This document shows, one piece after another, positions 1 through 17,861 of a stretch of 64,000 nt of DNA. The position numbers and the translations under genes are program-made. The notes beneath the pieces were generated by a model, which worked only from the letters and a program-made list of their open reading frames with translations, was not told where the DNA came from and made no database searches. The DNA is taken from the NCBI GenBank assembly GCA_948474755.1, contig CAOLHI010000560.1:434001-498000 (forward strand). Direction: 5' to 3'. Each line of letters begins with the position of its first letter. Position 1 is the stretch's first letter. The stretch comes from Ctenosaura bakeri (lineage: Eukaryota > Chordata > Lepidosauria > Squamata > Iguanidae).

Positions 1-1162
1 ATAGGACTGCAACCTAAGCTAATCAAGAACATCAGAAGCTGAGGACTATTTCCTTAGTCTCATATTCTGTCTTGGTCTCATACTCTATTCTAGAATATTC
101 TATGCCTGGCATTCTCATTGCAGGGAATAATAGACTTATAAAACCCTTATTTCTCTTGTTATACTGCTGATTTAACACAGCTGTTCAACAAGTTTAGGTT
201 TAGAAGATGGTTATTGCTGTATGATTATGCCAATTCTTAAAAATTACTAATATACAGAGTAATCCCACTTAGGCTGATAAAGCAGATTTTACAATTAGAA
301 ATACAAGCAGCATTTCTATTTAAATTTGTCTCTATTACAGTAAAACTACATTTTGAAAGCCCTCCAAAAAGGGTTGCACAATTTGCTTTTTCACAGAATC
401 TGGCATATTAACACCAAGCTAGCAGCATTTTTATGTTGGCTTTAATTTTCTTTGACTTTCTGCATAGGATTCAGACACAGATGTGATGTATTTGTCTGAC
501 ATGTTATTAAAACAGACAGCCACAGCGAAGCCTCCATAATCTATTCAACCTGCCATTTAAAATCAAATGCAAATATGTCATAGACAGAACAAATGTCCCC
601 TTCTCCGAATATTGACAGCATCTTTCAGCTAGCTTAATTATATATTTTAACATTATGGTCACAACTGTGGTGCTTTTATGATGCCAGCACTTAGATGTGC
701 AACCTACATCAGGTTTCCTTAGTGGAAATTAAAGACAGCAGGAACATGCAAAATTCCAGAGAGAGAGTTTGTATTAATATAGATAGAGTCTTCTATTGTC
801 AGCCAAGATATCAATGAGCTGTCTTTTAACAAGGAAGTTTGCCTGACAGACATGTTTTTTTCTCCTACTGATATGAAAGTCCTGTCTTACTTATACTGAA
901 TTTTAGACTCTAATAAAGCTTGTGAGCAAACTGAAAATAAGAGACATTCTTCAACCGGACAAGAAAACAAATAAAATGTATATGATTTAGGCAATGCTAA
1001 AGTAATTTTAAGCTCCTTTTTTTTTTTTTTTTTTTTACTGAAACCAACTGAAAAGTTTCCGGATTTCTTGCCTGGATTATGCTCAATATGTTGAATATCT
1101 TGCCAACTTTTTCTAGGATAGAAATGTTCCAAAACTATGATCCTGGAGCTTATTTAAATGTG
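1..1162. other. No gene recognised
   Basis: AT-rich sequence, presumed CCDC169 intron or downstream region. A 20-base poly(T) run is at about 1017-1036. Nothing else is seen. Confidence 0.5.
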
Positions 1163-1181
1163 AAGTGCCCCCTGGTGGTTA
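1163..1181 (-). promoter_or_regulatory. CTCF-like motif in CCDC169 intron or downstream region
   Basis: CCACCAGGGGGCAC on the minus strand is a near-ideal CTCF core, in otherwise AT-rich sequence. Confidence 0.5.
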
Positions 1182-1474
1182 AAGTTTAGAGTTTACAATA
1201 AATTTACTTGGCTATTTTTTTTCCTACCAGCAATTTTTCCTAAGAGATATTCCAGACATAGCTCATAATTTTTATTTTTTTGAGCACAATTAATTTCAAG
1301 AATGGTCCAGCCAACATGATACACACTTGTTGTAATGCAAGTCTCAGAATCCCTCAGCTGGCTGGAAGATTATGTGAACTGTAGTCAAATAAAGTAACTC
1401 TTCCAAGCTGGTCTCAGAGCATTCTGGGAGGAAGTGGCGCACTGCATCTGATGCAGCCAGCACAGGGAACATAT

Positions 1475-1675
1475 GGCCTTTCCACATTATACTGTTAGAG
1501 TGCAGTTATTCCACTGTCAACATCATGTGGAATTCTGGGGTTTGTAGTTCACTGAGGCCAAAGAGCTCCCTGGCTGAGAATTCTAAGTGTCTCTCCCTAA
1601 ACTGCAAACCCCAGGATTACATAGGATGTTGAAAGTAGAATAATAGCACTGTATCAGTGTGGTGCAGAAAAGTCC
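1475..1675. mobile_element. Palindromic MITE copy A (old)
   Basis: Imperfect inverted repeat from GGCCTTTCCACATTATAC to GTGGTGCAGAAAAGTCC, with the family's centre (ACTGAGGCCAAAGAGCTC). It is diverged and CpG-poor. Confidence 0.75.
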
Positions 1676-2249
1676 ATAGTGTCTTTAATTAGAGACATTA
1701 TGTTCACTTCAAGGTTAAATCATGAGATAATCAGTGCCCAAGTAAAAAGATACTGAGAATCCCACAGCATTTCTGGTGATTTCACTATGACATCAACATG
1801 GACTTCACTCTCAGCTTCAATCTAAGCTAGAGTACCATCCCACAAAAACATTTGCAAGTAAGGCTTTCCACTCTGGGAAACTACACAAGTTACCTATAAT
1901 TAAATTTATTTATAAAAATGCTAGCTGCCTTCTTACAATCAAAGTGGCATTTTCTGTACCTGCACTTTTCTCTTAGGTGTACATGTATCATACCTACACT
2001 GAAAGAAAAAATGGACAAACAAATCAAGACAATTTGCAGCTGGGGGATGTTGCTTACACTCTAAAGGCAGTTGCTTTGCAGAGAACTACGAGTTTTGAGA
2101 AAGATTTTAATTTTAATTTTCCTCTTGTCAATGGACCATGTGAGAAAGAAAATACCCATTACATTATATACTACTTTGATACTTTGGAACAAGAGCCATT
2201 ACTTTATATAAGAAATGTGTTCCTTAAAATAAGAGTATTTTCACTCTGT

Positions 2250-2297
2250 AATGTATCATTTGGGATGGGAACTAATGTATCATTTGGGATGGGAACT
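2250..2297 (+). repeat. Perfect tandem duplication, 24-base unit
   Basis: Two exact copies of a 24-base unit beginning AATGTATCATTTGGGATG lie inside a 123-codon plus-strand open frame (1977-2348). The length of 24 keeps the frame. Confidence 0.9.
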
Positions 2298-2553
2298 AGC
2301 CACAAAAATATAAGCATAGCCTCAGGATCTACTTTTTATCAGCTTTGAATCTGAAACACATGAAGCAATAATGAGAACTTCTAACAGCCTAAGTCCCTCC
2401 TACACATCAGAAATTAAGAAGCAGGGCTGCCAATTCCACAATGACCTGCCAAAAAAACACCAGACAAAAGAATTTCAAAATCAATTAGGTGAGTCATTGC
2501 TCAATTTCTCAGAAAGCAGCATAATTAATTTTGAAATATAAGAACCTGCTTCT

Positions 2554-2768
2554 GAGCCAGCATGGTGTAGTGACTTGAGAATTAGACTACAACTCTGGAG
2601 ATCAGGTTTGAAATCTCCATTTGTCCATGGAAATCCACTGGGAGACCTTGGAGCAGTCACATTCCCCCATCCTCAGAGGAAGGCAAGTATAAATCCCCTC
2701 TGAACAAATCTTGCCAAGAAAACCCCACAAAAGGGTCACCGACCTGAAGGCATGTAACAGTAATAACC
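2554..2768 (+). mobile_element. tRNA-derived SINE
   Basis: It starts GAGCCAGCATGGTGTAGTG with A/B-box-like promoter sequence, then the tail CTTGCCAAGAAAACCC and a CTGAAGGCATGTAACA end. Confidence 0.75.
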
Positions 2769-3242
2769 TATTTCTGTGTCTTCTATTGGAGGTCTAACCC
2801 CAAGCATAGTCCACTACTGGACCCATGTTATCCACAGGAAGAAATCAGAGGAAACTTGTGTGCGTGTGTGTGTGTCCAAGAAGAGTAACGTTATTTGAAG
2901 ATTAAAAGAAAAGCAGTGGCTATCACAGATAAATAACTCCCCTGTTTCAGAAATGAATGTGAGAAATAATGTGGAAGAACGGGATGTTTCTGTATCAGAT
3001 ACTGTCGGTCAATTCAGAATAATACAGGTTTGATTGATTTAAGGCTGAAGAGGGTCTTTTGGGTGGACAGTGGGAATTCTGTTATTATATAAAGGGACAC
3101 AAAAGTTGGGTGTACATCCATCTGGAAGGAACATGGACCTCAATGTATCTGCAACACCTACGGTTGTTAACTGGGCTTAGATTGCAAAGGACTATAGCCT
3201 GTTCTGTTAACATCTTGTTAAGACACTTAATATCCTGTTAAG

Positions 3243-3910
3243 TAGAGATGGGACAAGTCCAGAATTTTCCAAATCCGAATCTCTGGACAGTTCTGGAAAT
3301 CCACAAATCTCACGAATCTCGAATCTTTTGAATCCTTTTTTTAAAAAGGGAGTTTAAAAAGCAAGAGAAAGAAAGCATTTCTACTGAAAAGTATTTTAAA
3401 GCAGAATTTGACATCTTTGTTTAATGAAAAACAAATTAAATAATAGTTTTCAGTTCAAGAAAACATACCCACACTTCTTATCAAGAAGATACAAATACAA
3501 TTGACATGTTCATCTACTACACGAAGTACATAACTTTCAAATAAAAAGAATAGAGATTATTATTTTGCAGAGGGAGGCAGCCATGGGGATAGGTAGCCCA
3601 AGCGGGCACAAGCAGTCTGCCATGATTTTTGTGCACCCAGGGGCCTGCTGGCAAATCAGGCCTTTGGCAGGCCCCAGAGGCACCAATTTTAAAAACCTCA
3701 CCACCTTCTCCCACCTGCTCCAGGTAGGATAGGCTGGTGTTGGGCAGGAAAAGAGCAGGGAATGTGAGATTGTACTCCTCACCACCTTCTTCCGCCCACC
3801 CCAGGCAAGATCTGAAAGATTCTGTTGGCCTACTTTGGCGGGGGGGGGATTCGGACCCCCAAAACTTGAATCTTTGCCCAGGATTCGAGGATTTGGTTGG
3901 CCCATCCCTA
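3243..3910. mobile_element. Complete non-autonomous hAT element
   Basis: The 668-base element has terminal inverted repeats TAGAGATGGGACAA and (reversed) TAGGGATGGGCCAA. It is flanked by the perfect 8-base target duplication CTGTTAAG at 3235-3242 and 3911-3918, which has T at position 2 and A at position 7 as is usual for hAT. No transposase is seen; open frames inside do not resemble one. Confidence 0.88.
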
Positions 3911-3997
3911 CTGTTAAGTCATAAGGTCTTTCAACCTTATGCAATTTACATAGCAAGTTCATAATGAAAGGGAAGTGATTTTATTCTTTGCAATCAT

Positions 3998-4620
3998 ATG
4001 TTGATGATGATGATTTTGATATATGGTGATTCAATGAGACACCTCCAAGAATCCTAGTCATCAACTGCCCCGCTCAGGTCTTGCAAATTCAGAGACATGG
4101 CTTCCTTGGTTGAATCAATACACCTGGAGTACAGTCTTCCTCTTTTGCTACTGCCTTCTGCTTTGCTGAACATTATCATCCTTTCCAGTGAGTCATGTCA
4201 CCTCTTGATATATCTAACATACTACAGTCTCAATTTAGTGGTTTTGGCTTCTAGGGAGAGTTCAGACCTGATTTGCTCTTGAACCCATCTATTTGTCTTT
4301 TGGGCAGTCCACAGTATCTGCAGAACTCTTCTCCATCACCACCATCACCACATTCCAAATAGGTTAATGTTTGTATCAAATTTTCTTCATCGTCCAGCTT
4401 TCACAACCACACACAGAAGCTAGAAATACTATGGTATGGATGGTTCTGACTTTGAGATTTAGTGACATGCCACTTGAGGATATCATCTAATTGCTTCAAA
4501 GCATCCCTTCCAAGTCTTAGCCTTATTCTCATATCTTGACTATATTTTCCATTTGGATTTATGACTCACTCAACAGAAAATCTTTTCACTATTTTTGGTG
4601 TCTTTATCACCCACTGCAAA
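3998..4620 (-). mobile_element. RTE/BovB-type LINE, 3' fragment
   Basis: Reversed and decayed reverse-transcriptase C-terminal coding plus 3' tail. It aligns by eye with the copy at 46586-47125; the shared blocks include TTTGGGCAGTCCA, CACATTCCAAATAGG and GCATCCCTTCCAAG. Confidence 0.7.
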
Positions 4621-4624
4621 GCTA

Positions 4625-6440
4625 TATGAATCCTCTGTGGGCATTATTAGTTCTTTCCTAATTAGGAAACGAGTAAACTCAAAGACTCAAAAGATTCAAA
4701 CTCACAGACTAGAAACATCAAGATCCTAGACTGGCCTGAGCAGTACTATTAAGAACAACCATTCTCCTTCATCTGAAACCCAGCTGCATTAGCTTTCCTA
4801 TATCAAGAGTTGTGTGGGACCTACTCTTATGAGAGAAGATCTCCAGTATAATTTAACACAAACCTAGCCTCCTTAGTCGTCCCTAAAAAGACTACTGTTA
4901 AGGTGATGAACTGTACCTACAGAGACTCCACAATATTCATCAAATACACTTATTTGCATATTAGATTCTCTCTACTAGGTTGCTTTAATGTGGGCAACAT
5001 CCTGAGAGAAAAAGATGAAAGTTCCTCCTCCTAATATAGAAAATTAATTTCTGAAGGAAACTTTTGTACATTTCCTACAATCTTTTTTAATGGAAGGACA
5101 CTCAGATAATTTTGCAGAAAGCCAATTTCACAATGCAGTATAGTATGCTTCAAAGGGAGTGCATTTTGAATGCTTTATAATTATAAAATAAGTCATATAG
5201 GACACAAAAGAACACACCAATTAAACAGAGCTCACTCACAAGAGGGATGCCATTGAGGTGCCGTTGATATTAGGGAGTGATCTCAATATCCAATTCTAAC
5301 AGGCAGAAACAGAGTCACCCATTCTTTTATGTTTTTGTTTTAGCCTGTTGTCTCTAACCATCCTTTTCAATTCTACTCCATCACTCCTTTCAGGACAAAA
5401 CCATTGCAAAAGAATATTCTTAGAAAAACCAATATGCTCAGATAAGAGTGGACTGTAAAAGGCACAGAGACAGAAAGAACATTGAGAAAGCTGTATCCTC
5501 AGCACAGCAAACAGTTGTGACTTTTCATAGCAACTGTGCATTTAAAATCTGATTTACTCCCTCATTCATCATCCAAGCATCTTCACAACCACAGAATACT
5601 CCAATGTGCCTATCCCCATGATATCAAAACACTTTCCTTATTATAGCCTTCCTTCCTGTACTGGCTGGTCTCCAGGTGATTTGGATTACAATCCCCATGA
5701 GACCCAGCCACCCATATGACCCAAGCCCTTTTCTGAGGCCACAGTACACCCTCCCCACCTCAGGGTAAAATCAGTAAAGATTCAGTTTTTCTGCTTCTGG
5801 AGACCTCCAGAAATAGTTATTTTGTACTGAGGGAACACATATTTTGATAACCCCTGAAGAAAAAAGCCAGCTTCCCCTCAATCAAAACCATAATCATACA
5901 TTCAATCATTTCAGATTAATCTCCCCTCCCAGTTTTAGGAAATTTTTGGTTACAACCTGTTGTGGGTACTGGAGTGAGAACTGTGTTCCCAGAGTTGCCC
6001 ATACTTAATTCAAAAGTATTAACCGTTAAAGGGGAAATAAACAAGTTCTGGCAGAACAATCTATCCTGATTTGGTATTTCTAAACAGGATATGAATGATG
6101 ATCACTTGGGTGCCAGCGATCAACAAACTGCCTTCATTATCATTAGGGACTGGGTCACTCGTAAAAAGCAATCTTAGAGAACCTCCTGAGAAAAAAATTA
6201 TTTCCCTCATGAGTTCTAAATTATAGCACTGATCACATTATATTAAGCTAGTTTAATAGGTCATGATTTATTAGCCTAAATCCTGGACACAATTTGCTGC
6301 TCGAATCAGTGAAAGCAAAGATAAACCGAAATATATTTTTAAGGTTCTTGAGACCAAATCCGTTGATGCTACGATTTAAGAAAGCTGTACAGCTCTAGAA
6401 TTTTTCCTTATAACAAGAAGTTCAAGGAAACCTAGTTCCA
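4625..6440. other. No gene recognised
   Basis: AT-rich intron-like or intergenic sequence. A short inverted DNA-element remnant may lie at 5655-5720. No coding or RNA signal is seen. Confidence 0.5.
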
Positions 6441-6900
6441 ACCTAGATGAAAAATTTGTGGTTCTGCTGGTACTCCCCCAACAATGCACTTCTCGTGGTA
6501 CTCCAGAGTACCACATTCTGCAGGGCTACCACATGTGGTAGTGACTTTTCAATGGTGGTACTCCAACTTTGGAACCTCATTCCTTTAAAGATACTACAGT
6601 TCTTCACAATCATCTTTCAGGCATCAGCTGAAGACTTATTTTTATAAGCTTTCAAGAACAGGGTAATGTTTTATTTGGTTTCTGCTGTCAGTTTCCACTG
6701 TTTTTATATATTTATATATTTCAGCAGACATTTAGAACGGATGATTTTAGATATGTTTTATTTGTTAATTTAATGTTTGTGTTGCTATTCATTTTGCTAG
6801 CTGCACTGTGCTCTTACAAGGAAGTGTGAGATATTTTTATCATTATTATTATTAGTAGTAGTAGTAGTAATAGTAGTAGTAGTAGCAGCAGCAGTAGTTG
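6440..6900 (+). mobile_element. L2-type LINE 3' end with simple repeat
   Basis: Decayed C-terminal coding resembling LWNLIPLKILQF and HQLKTYFYKLS is followed by a 3' UTR ending in a TTA/TAG trinucleotide repeat at 6842-6900. Confidence 0.6.
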
Positions 6901-6904
6901 TTAA

Positions 6905-12240
<5,336 letters not shown>

Positions 12241-12334
12241 GGCTGCCTCCACGCAGCCGCAGAGCCGGCGCGTCCTAATCGCCTTGGAGAGAAGAGCAGG
12301 GGGAAGGCACGGAGCGGGGGGAAGCCGAGCCACG

Positions 12335-12344
12335 GTCACGTGAC
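12335..12344. promoter_or_regulatory. GTCACGTGAC palindrome (CLEAR / E-box)
   Basis: This is a perfect 10-base match to the CLEAR element bound by TFEB/TFE3 and also by USF, about 95 bases upstream of the CCDC169 start codon. Confidence 0.6.
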
Positions 12345-12432
12345 AAGCGCCTTTAGAACGCCGGCTCCCGCTCTCCTTTTATCACGACGTTCTGCCCGGG
12401 AAAAAAAAAGGCGAGTTGCACACCGCCCGCGG

Positions 12433-12450
12433 TCGGCAGGGGGCGCTCTT
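12433..12450 (+). promoter_or_regulatory. CTCF-like motif upstream of CCDC169
   Basis: The core GGCAGGGGGCGCT fits the CTCF consensus, read on the plus strand. Confidence 0.5.
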
Positions 12451-12519
12451 TGGTGCTCCCGGAGAACCAAGCCCATTTTAGCGCTAGGCTGTTATAAGTG
12501 CTATTATTCCACTCTCAGA

Positions 12520-12699
12520 GGCCATTTCCGCACGAGCCTGTTGTAGCGCGATGATTCCACTTTCAACCTCCTCTGGAATCCTGGGGTTTGCAGTTTCGGG
12601 AGGGGCCGGCCGGCCCCTCCCGAAACTGCAAACCCCAGGATTCCAGAGGAGGTTGAAAGTGGAATCATCGCGCTACAACAGGCTCGTGCGGAAATGGCC
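12520..12699. mobile_element. Palindromic MITE copy F (young, near-perfect)
   Basis: A 180-base palindrome from GGCCATTTCCGCACGAGCC to its reverse. It sits in a piece of an older copy (12474-12517, TTATAAGTGCTATTATTCC) on the upstream side of the CCDC169 island. Confidence 0.92.
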
Positions 12700-13021
12700 T
12701 CAAGCTAACCTCCAGCCCATACTCATTTTAACAGCAAGAGTGCAAGGAAATTTGGGTCCTCCCTGTGTCTTAGAATACAGCTGCCACAATGCCTTATTTG
12801 TGGCCATTCAGAAGGTTGAGATGTCGCCCCTTTCACAGGCCAAAGTTTTTCCACCCAAGTCATAGCATCAGCTTGCTCTTCCATTTTTTTTAATTGACAT
12901 ATTTAGAAAGACTGGACAGAAAGAGGGCAGGAAAAAAATAATAATTGCACTGTAAGTAAACAAAACCTAATCCACAAGCTAAGCAGTACTGCCATAACCT
13001 TAAACAAGCAGAATAAACCTG

Positions 13022-13236
13022 GGCCATTTCCGCACTAGCCTGTTCTAGCGCGATGATTCCACTTTCAACATCCTCTGGAATCCTGGGGTTTGCATGAAAC
13101 TCAAGGGGTTACCTTGGGCAAGCCCTTCCCTTCCTTCCTCCTCCGTCCGGCCCCTCCCAAAACTGCAAACCCCAGGATTCCAGAGGAGGTTGAAAGTGGA
13201 ATCATCGCGCTACAACAGGCTCGTGCGGAAATGTCC
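13022..13236. mobile_element. Chimeric palindromic MITE copy G
   Basis: Both arms are present, but the centre is replaced by about 54 bases that match 11945-11998, the SINE tail next to copy E. Confidence 0.88.
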
Positions 13237-13520
13237 ATGGTTTAAGCATGCAAAATATGCAGTGCTGTGTTTGATCACCCATTCCAATAAATTCTATTCA
13301 CCTGCATAAAGCTAAAGTAGCCTTAATATCTTCAGACATTGGAAAAAGACATAGGGCATTAAAAATCACGTAAGGAAAAAAAGTTTTTCAAATGGAAGGA
13401 ACCCAGTAAGTAACTTGTATTTTCTGATTCCACGGGAATTGGGTATAATTCAAGGGATGAAAATACCCCATGTATACTGGAGTGTTTGTGGGTACAGAAT
13501 GAAGGTATTCCACCTCCAAA

Positions 13521-13752
13521 GAGCCAGCGTGATAGAGTGGTTTGAGTGCTGGGCTATGACTCTGGAGCCCAGACTTCGAATTCCCACTCAGCCATGGAAG
13601 ACCAGTGGGCATGTAGGCATGTAGGCATGTCACACCCTCTCAGCCTCAGAGGGAAGCCAAGGCAAATCCCCCTATCATGAGGATTGTCAAGAAAACCCTA
13701 TGAGAGGGTTCCCGTAAATCAGAAATGACTTGAAGGCACCCCAACAACATGC
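13521..13752 (+). mobile_element. tRNA-derived SINE
   Basis: GAGCCAGCGTGATAGAGTGG head, TTCGAATTCCC B-box region, tail GTCAAGAAAACCCTATGAG and GACTTGAAGGCACC. An 8-base unit (GGCATGTA) is tandemly repeated about three times at 13610-13632. Confidence 0.85.
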
Positions 13753-13879
13753 CGCAACACCCAACACCACCAAATGTGTTTGCACGAGCTAGAATACTAG
13801 TTTTCATGCAAGACGGAACATTGACAGCTAATTGTTCTGCCCAAAAAAGTGTGGGCAATATAATTTCTATGTCTAAAGA

Positions 13880-15420
13880 AACATCACTGTCATTTTAAAG
13901 TTATTATTATAATATTTTTTATCCTGCCCTATATCATAAGATCTCTAGACAACTTACAATAAAATCAATCTCCTATTTGAAGCAACCAAAAAAACCAAAA
14001 CATTCTAAGAAATATATTTTTAAAACAATTAGTGGTTTAAAATGTTTTAGCAGTTTAAAACCAGATTGGAATGGAATCATGATGCCACTAAGCTTCAGTA
14101 AAAAGCCAAGAAATATCTCTCTGCTGGAAGAAAACCAGCATCAGCACTAACCTGGGTTCCAAGGGGAGGGCATTTCACAGCCGAGGTCTCACAGTAGGAA
14201 AGGCATTCTTCCATGTCCTCCTATGGTGTATTGCTTCCACTGTGGGGACACAGAGGGAGGCCACTCCAGTAGATTTCCCTCATGCAGGCATATATGGGAG
14301 AGGCATTTTTCCTACTATTGAGATCCCAAGCCATTTAAGGCTTTAAAGCACGTTTAAGTCAGACCAGAAATATAATGGCAACCACTGCAGTTCCTTTGCA
14401 AAGAGTGGTTTCTATAAGCTGATTTGGCCAGGGGTCTGGCTGCTGCATTTTGCACTAGTTGGAGCTTCTGAGTCATCTTCAAGGACAGCAACCTAGCATT
14501 TTTCACTAACTGAAACATCCAAATCATCTTCAAGTGTGCACTGCACTGGTCTAATTAGGAGGCTACCAGTTCATGAATGGTGTGGCCAGCCTGTTCCTTG
14601 CCTGTAGCTGACTGTTCAATTGGAGCTGCAGAATCCACTTGAGCCTCCAGTGTTGGTAGCTGGATCTGGGAATGCTTCTGATCCACACACCTGATTCTTC
14701 ATTGGGAGTGGAACCCCAGCCAGGGCAGGTCACATACTCAGTTCCAGCACCCAGGAACGACCAATCCAGAGTCTCCATATTACTGGGTTTGGCTTCAGTT
14801 TATTGGGCCTCATTCAGACCATTACAGCATTCAGGCACTGGTCCAACTCCTTTACAGGTCCAGCTGACAAGAAGTAGTGCTGAGTGTCCTCAGCATACTA
14901 ATGGCACCTAACCCTCACACTCCTAAATACCTCAACCAGAGACATTGTATACATGTTAAAGATTATGTGGAAAAGAATGAAATTGTGGGGATGAGCAGCA
15001 AGCCCCACATCCGTCTGCTAGGACTGGCCCTATAGATAAGAGTGGAATTACAGTTAACATGGTCCCTCCAATCCCTATCCACAGATCTGGTGCAGTGGCA
15101 TCAAAAGCCACTGAGAGATCCAGAAAGATCAACTGGGTGGCACTCCACATCTCTCACTCACATTTAGTCATCACTGAGGGCAACTAAGGCTGTTTTAGTA
15201 CTATCCCCTTACCTGAAACCACACTGAAAGCAGTCAAGATAATCTGTTTCCTCCAAAACTATCTGAAGCTGCCTGGCCACCATATAGCCAAGCACCTTCT
15301 CCCCAAAAGGAGTATCAGTGATAGGGTGATAAAACAATTCTCACTTCTGGGTCCAAAGAGCTCCTTGTCAAGACCAGCTAAGCTACAGCTCCCTCCAAGA
15401 CATCAGGCACATTCCTTTGA
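13880..15420 (-). mobile_element. Old L2-type LINE, reverse-transcriptase part to 3' end
   Basis: The minus strand keeps the reverse-transcriptase block LIFLDLSVAFDAT and a degraded YADDTQ region near 14885, then an AT-rich 3' end at about 13905-13960 (TTTTTTATCCTGCCCTATAT). The frames are broken throughout. The same family is at 43145-44205. Confidence 0.65.
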
Positions 15421-15819
15421 AAAAAAAGAGGCGTTTACTTCCACTGGACCCACTTGATAAAGCGTCCTCAGATAGATTTTTTTTCAGCCCAAATGGACAA
15501 AGGTTGAGCTTATGTGTGGCAGGATGGGCTCATTTAAGCATCTTGTCCATATTGTCAAGCCACAACAAAATGAAACTGATACCAAGAAACTTGTCCAGAT
15601 AGCATGAAGGCCACTGCTCAAACTCTTATGATAACTGTGGCATCAAATTCTAAGCAAATGTGAGTAATTTTGCCCCCAAAGTGGCAATATTGCTGATATT
15701 TCAAGCTCAAAGCAACCCCCCTTGAATGAATCCTCAAATTAGTGTGAAAAGATAAAAACGCTGAAGGAAAATAGCTATAATTATCTGCATGAAGGCATCA
15801 ACATCAATAGTACCATGAG

Positions 15820-16890
15820 GTGATCTTCTATCCTGATAACAAAATAGTCTTTTCTGAGAGAAGCATCCCTCTTATAAGGGCTATTCTTTGTGCCAGTCTA
15901 GGAACAAGTAGAGTATATCAATTTAATGCAACAGAGTTCCTTGCAAGATTTCTCACAGCTAGTGCACTAGCTGCTAGCTTTCTTACTGCAGAGATAACAT
16001 GGAGAGATGCATGGCTCATTCTGTTTGAATTGCCATCAAAGTACATTAAGGATTTGGTTAGCAGATGTTCTGCCAGGTTGTTGATAGTGGGGGGAAAAAA
16101 GTATCCCACCACATTTCACCCAGTGTGGAAATATGTTTCAGCTAGCATTGTCACCACACTGTAACCAACCTAGTTTTCTAACTATGCTGCCTCCCCTTTC
16201 CCTTCTCAGGATATGTCTTAGCATCATATCACCACATTTTAGGCCATATGCTGTCAGAGTAACAGTACATTTTAGGCGGTATGCTTGGCATATGCTGGCA
16301 GAGCAGACAATTTACTTTTGAACCCACCAGCTGTTCATCAGTGGTTAGATCTATCCCTCGTGTGTGCCATGTCTGCAGCTGCTCAACATGGTCCATCTGT
16401 CTTGAAACAAGCCAATTTATCAGAGACTACATTACTCATTCCCCTGTTGTCAAAACTCGAACACCTTGTGAGTACACAAGATTTCTTCAGGATCATTATT
16501 GCTTGGATGTGGTAACATCTTGAGACTAGATGTCAGAATTCCTCATAGAATTGTCATTGTACACCCCTTTCCAAGATCAGTAGGCGAATGTATACCATTA
16601 GCTCAGGCTCTTCCATACATTGACTTTGGTGTGGTTCTATCCTCATTCTATTTTATTTCAAGATGATGTTTTAAAAAAAAGGCTTTTTATGAGGAGTAGT
16701 GGAAAGGTTTCTAGCATTTTGTTTTCATCCTTTTTTGGCCCTGGGCATTCCCTAAAAATGTCTGCAGTAAACTGTCTGTGGATGTCTGCGCCAGCCCTTC
16801 TAGCCACAACTTCTCATGACATCAGTATCTCTGCATGGTTCTTCCTGGACAGATCAAGTGTGCACTGGCTGCTGTCCCATCACTGAAAAG
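15820..16890 (+). pseudogene. Decayed mobile-element coding region of unknown family
   Basis: Open pieces on the plus strand follow each other in shifting frames: 15820-16164 (with TAEITWRDAWL), 16285-16515 (with GRADNLLLNPPAVHQW) and 16620-16886 (with TSHDISISAW). These faintly recall DIRS-type gag, RNase H and tyrosine-recombinase parts in that order. The resemblance is weak and by eye. Confidence 0.25.
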
Positions 16891-16894
16891 GTGG

Positions 16895-17860
16895 ATGGTT
16901 ACTTCTCCTCTGACCTCTCATACCTGTTTCTTTGCCTGTTTTAACCATACGATGGTATGACACAACATTATATGGAACAAAAAAGTTGCAATAGCAAAAT
17001 ACAGTAACATTTCTTAGGACAATTTTCACCCCAGCTGTTCTTTGGCATGGTGGAGAGCTGAAACTAGGGGACATTGCCACATCAAGAGTTCAAAACAATA
17101 CTGCAAAATATTTATCCTGTATGTTTAGTACCGTGTGAATTCTCCTCCCTGCTGCCTAATCCTTCTTTGATCTTTTAACTTTTTTTTTGCCTTACCTCAA
17201 ATCAAACAACCAATCCATCAAGAGGAAGCAGACAAACAGCAAGAGGAAGGCAGTGGGCAGGGTAAATCATGTACTTTCTTTCTCTACATTTTGCATTTCT
17301 CTGAATGTATTGAGATCCCCCCTAAACATCACACAGACAATCTTTAGGAAACCCTAAGCTGAGTACCACCTTTGTCTGTGCCATGTTACAGGGCAGGGAA
17401 GCATACAAAGATCTGAAAGAGCCATCCATTCCCCACTCCACAAGACCAGGTTTTAATACACAAATTTGCGGCATTTGGAAGACTCTCTACAGAAACTGTT
17501 TACTGTTCTAGGACAATAAACATTCCCCCTACTTTATTCCGTATTTTTCTCTCTGCCCCATGGTTTAAAAAGTTACCTCTACTATAAGCACACCTTTCTA
17601 CAATCTCTTCTTCAACTGTTACTTCTCTTCAGTTTGACATTAGTGTAGATGATCAGCAACATCATTTGAATTGCAGATGAAATTCACAACATTAGGTTCC
17701 TCAATCATTTTGTAACCACTGCATTTAAACAGCTGTAGTTACACAGCTGCATTTTATTCCAGGTTCTTTGTAGACCAGCTTCTACAGCTGGCACGATCCG
17801 TAACAGAACCTGGCAAGCTGTCAAAAATACAACTTATTACTAAAAAATATTTTGTGATAA
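16895..17860. other. No gene recognised
   Basis: Intergenic sequence between CCDC169 and the SPART 3' end. No clear repeat or coding signal is seen. Confidence 0.5.
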
Positions 17861-17861
17861 T

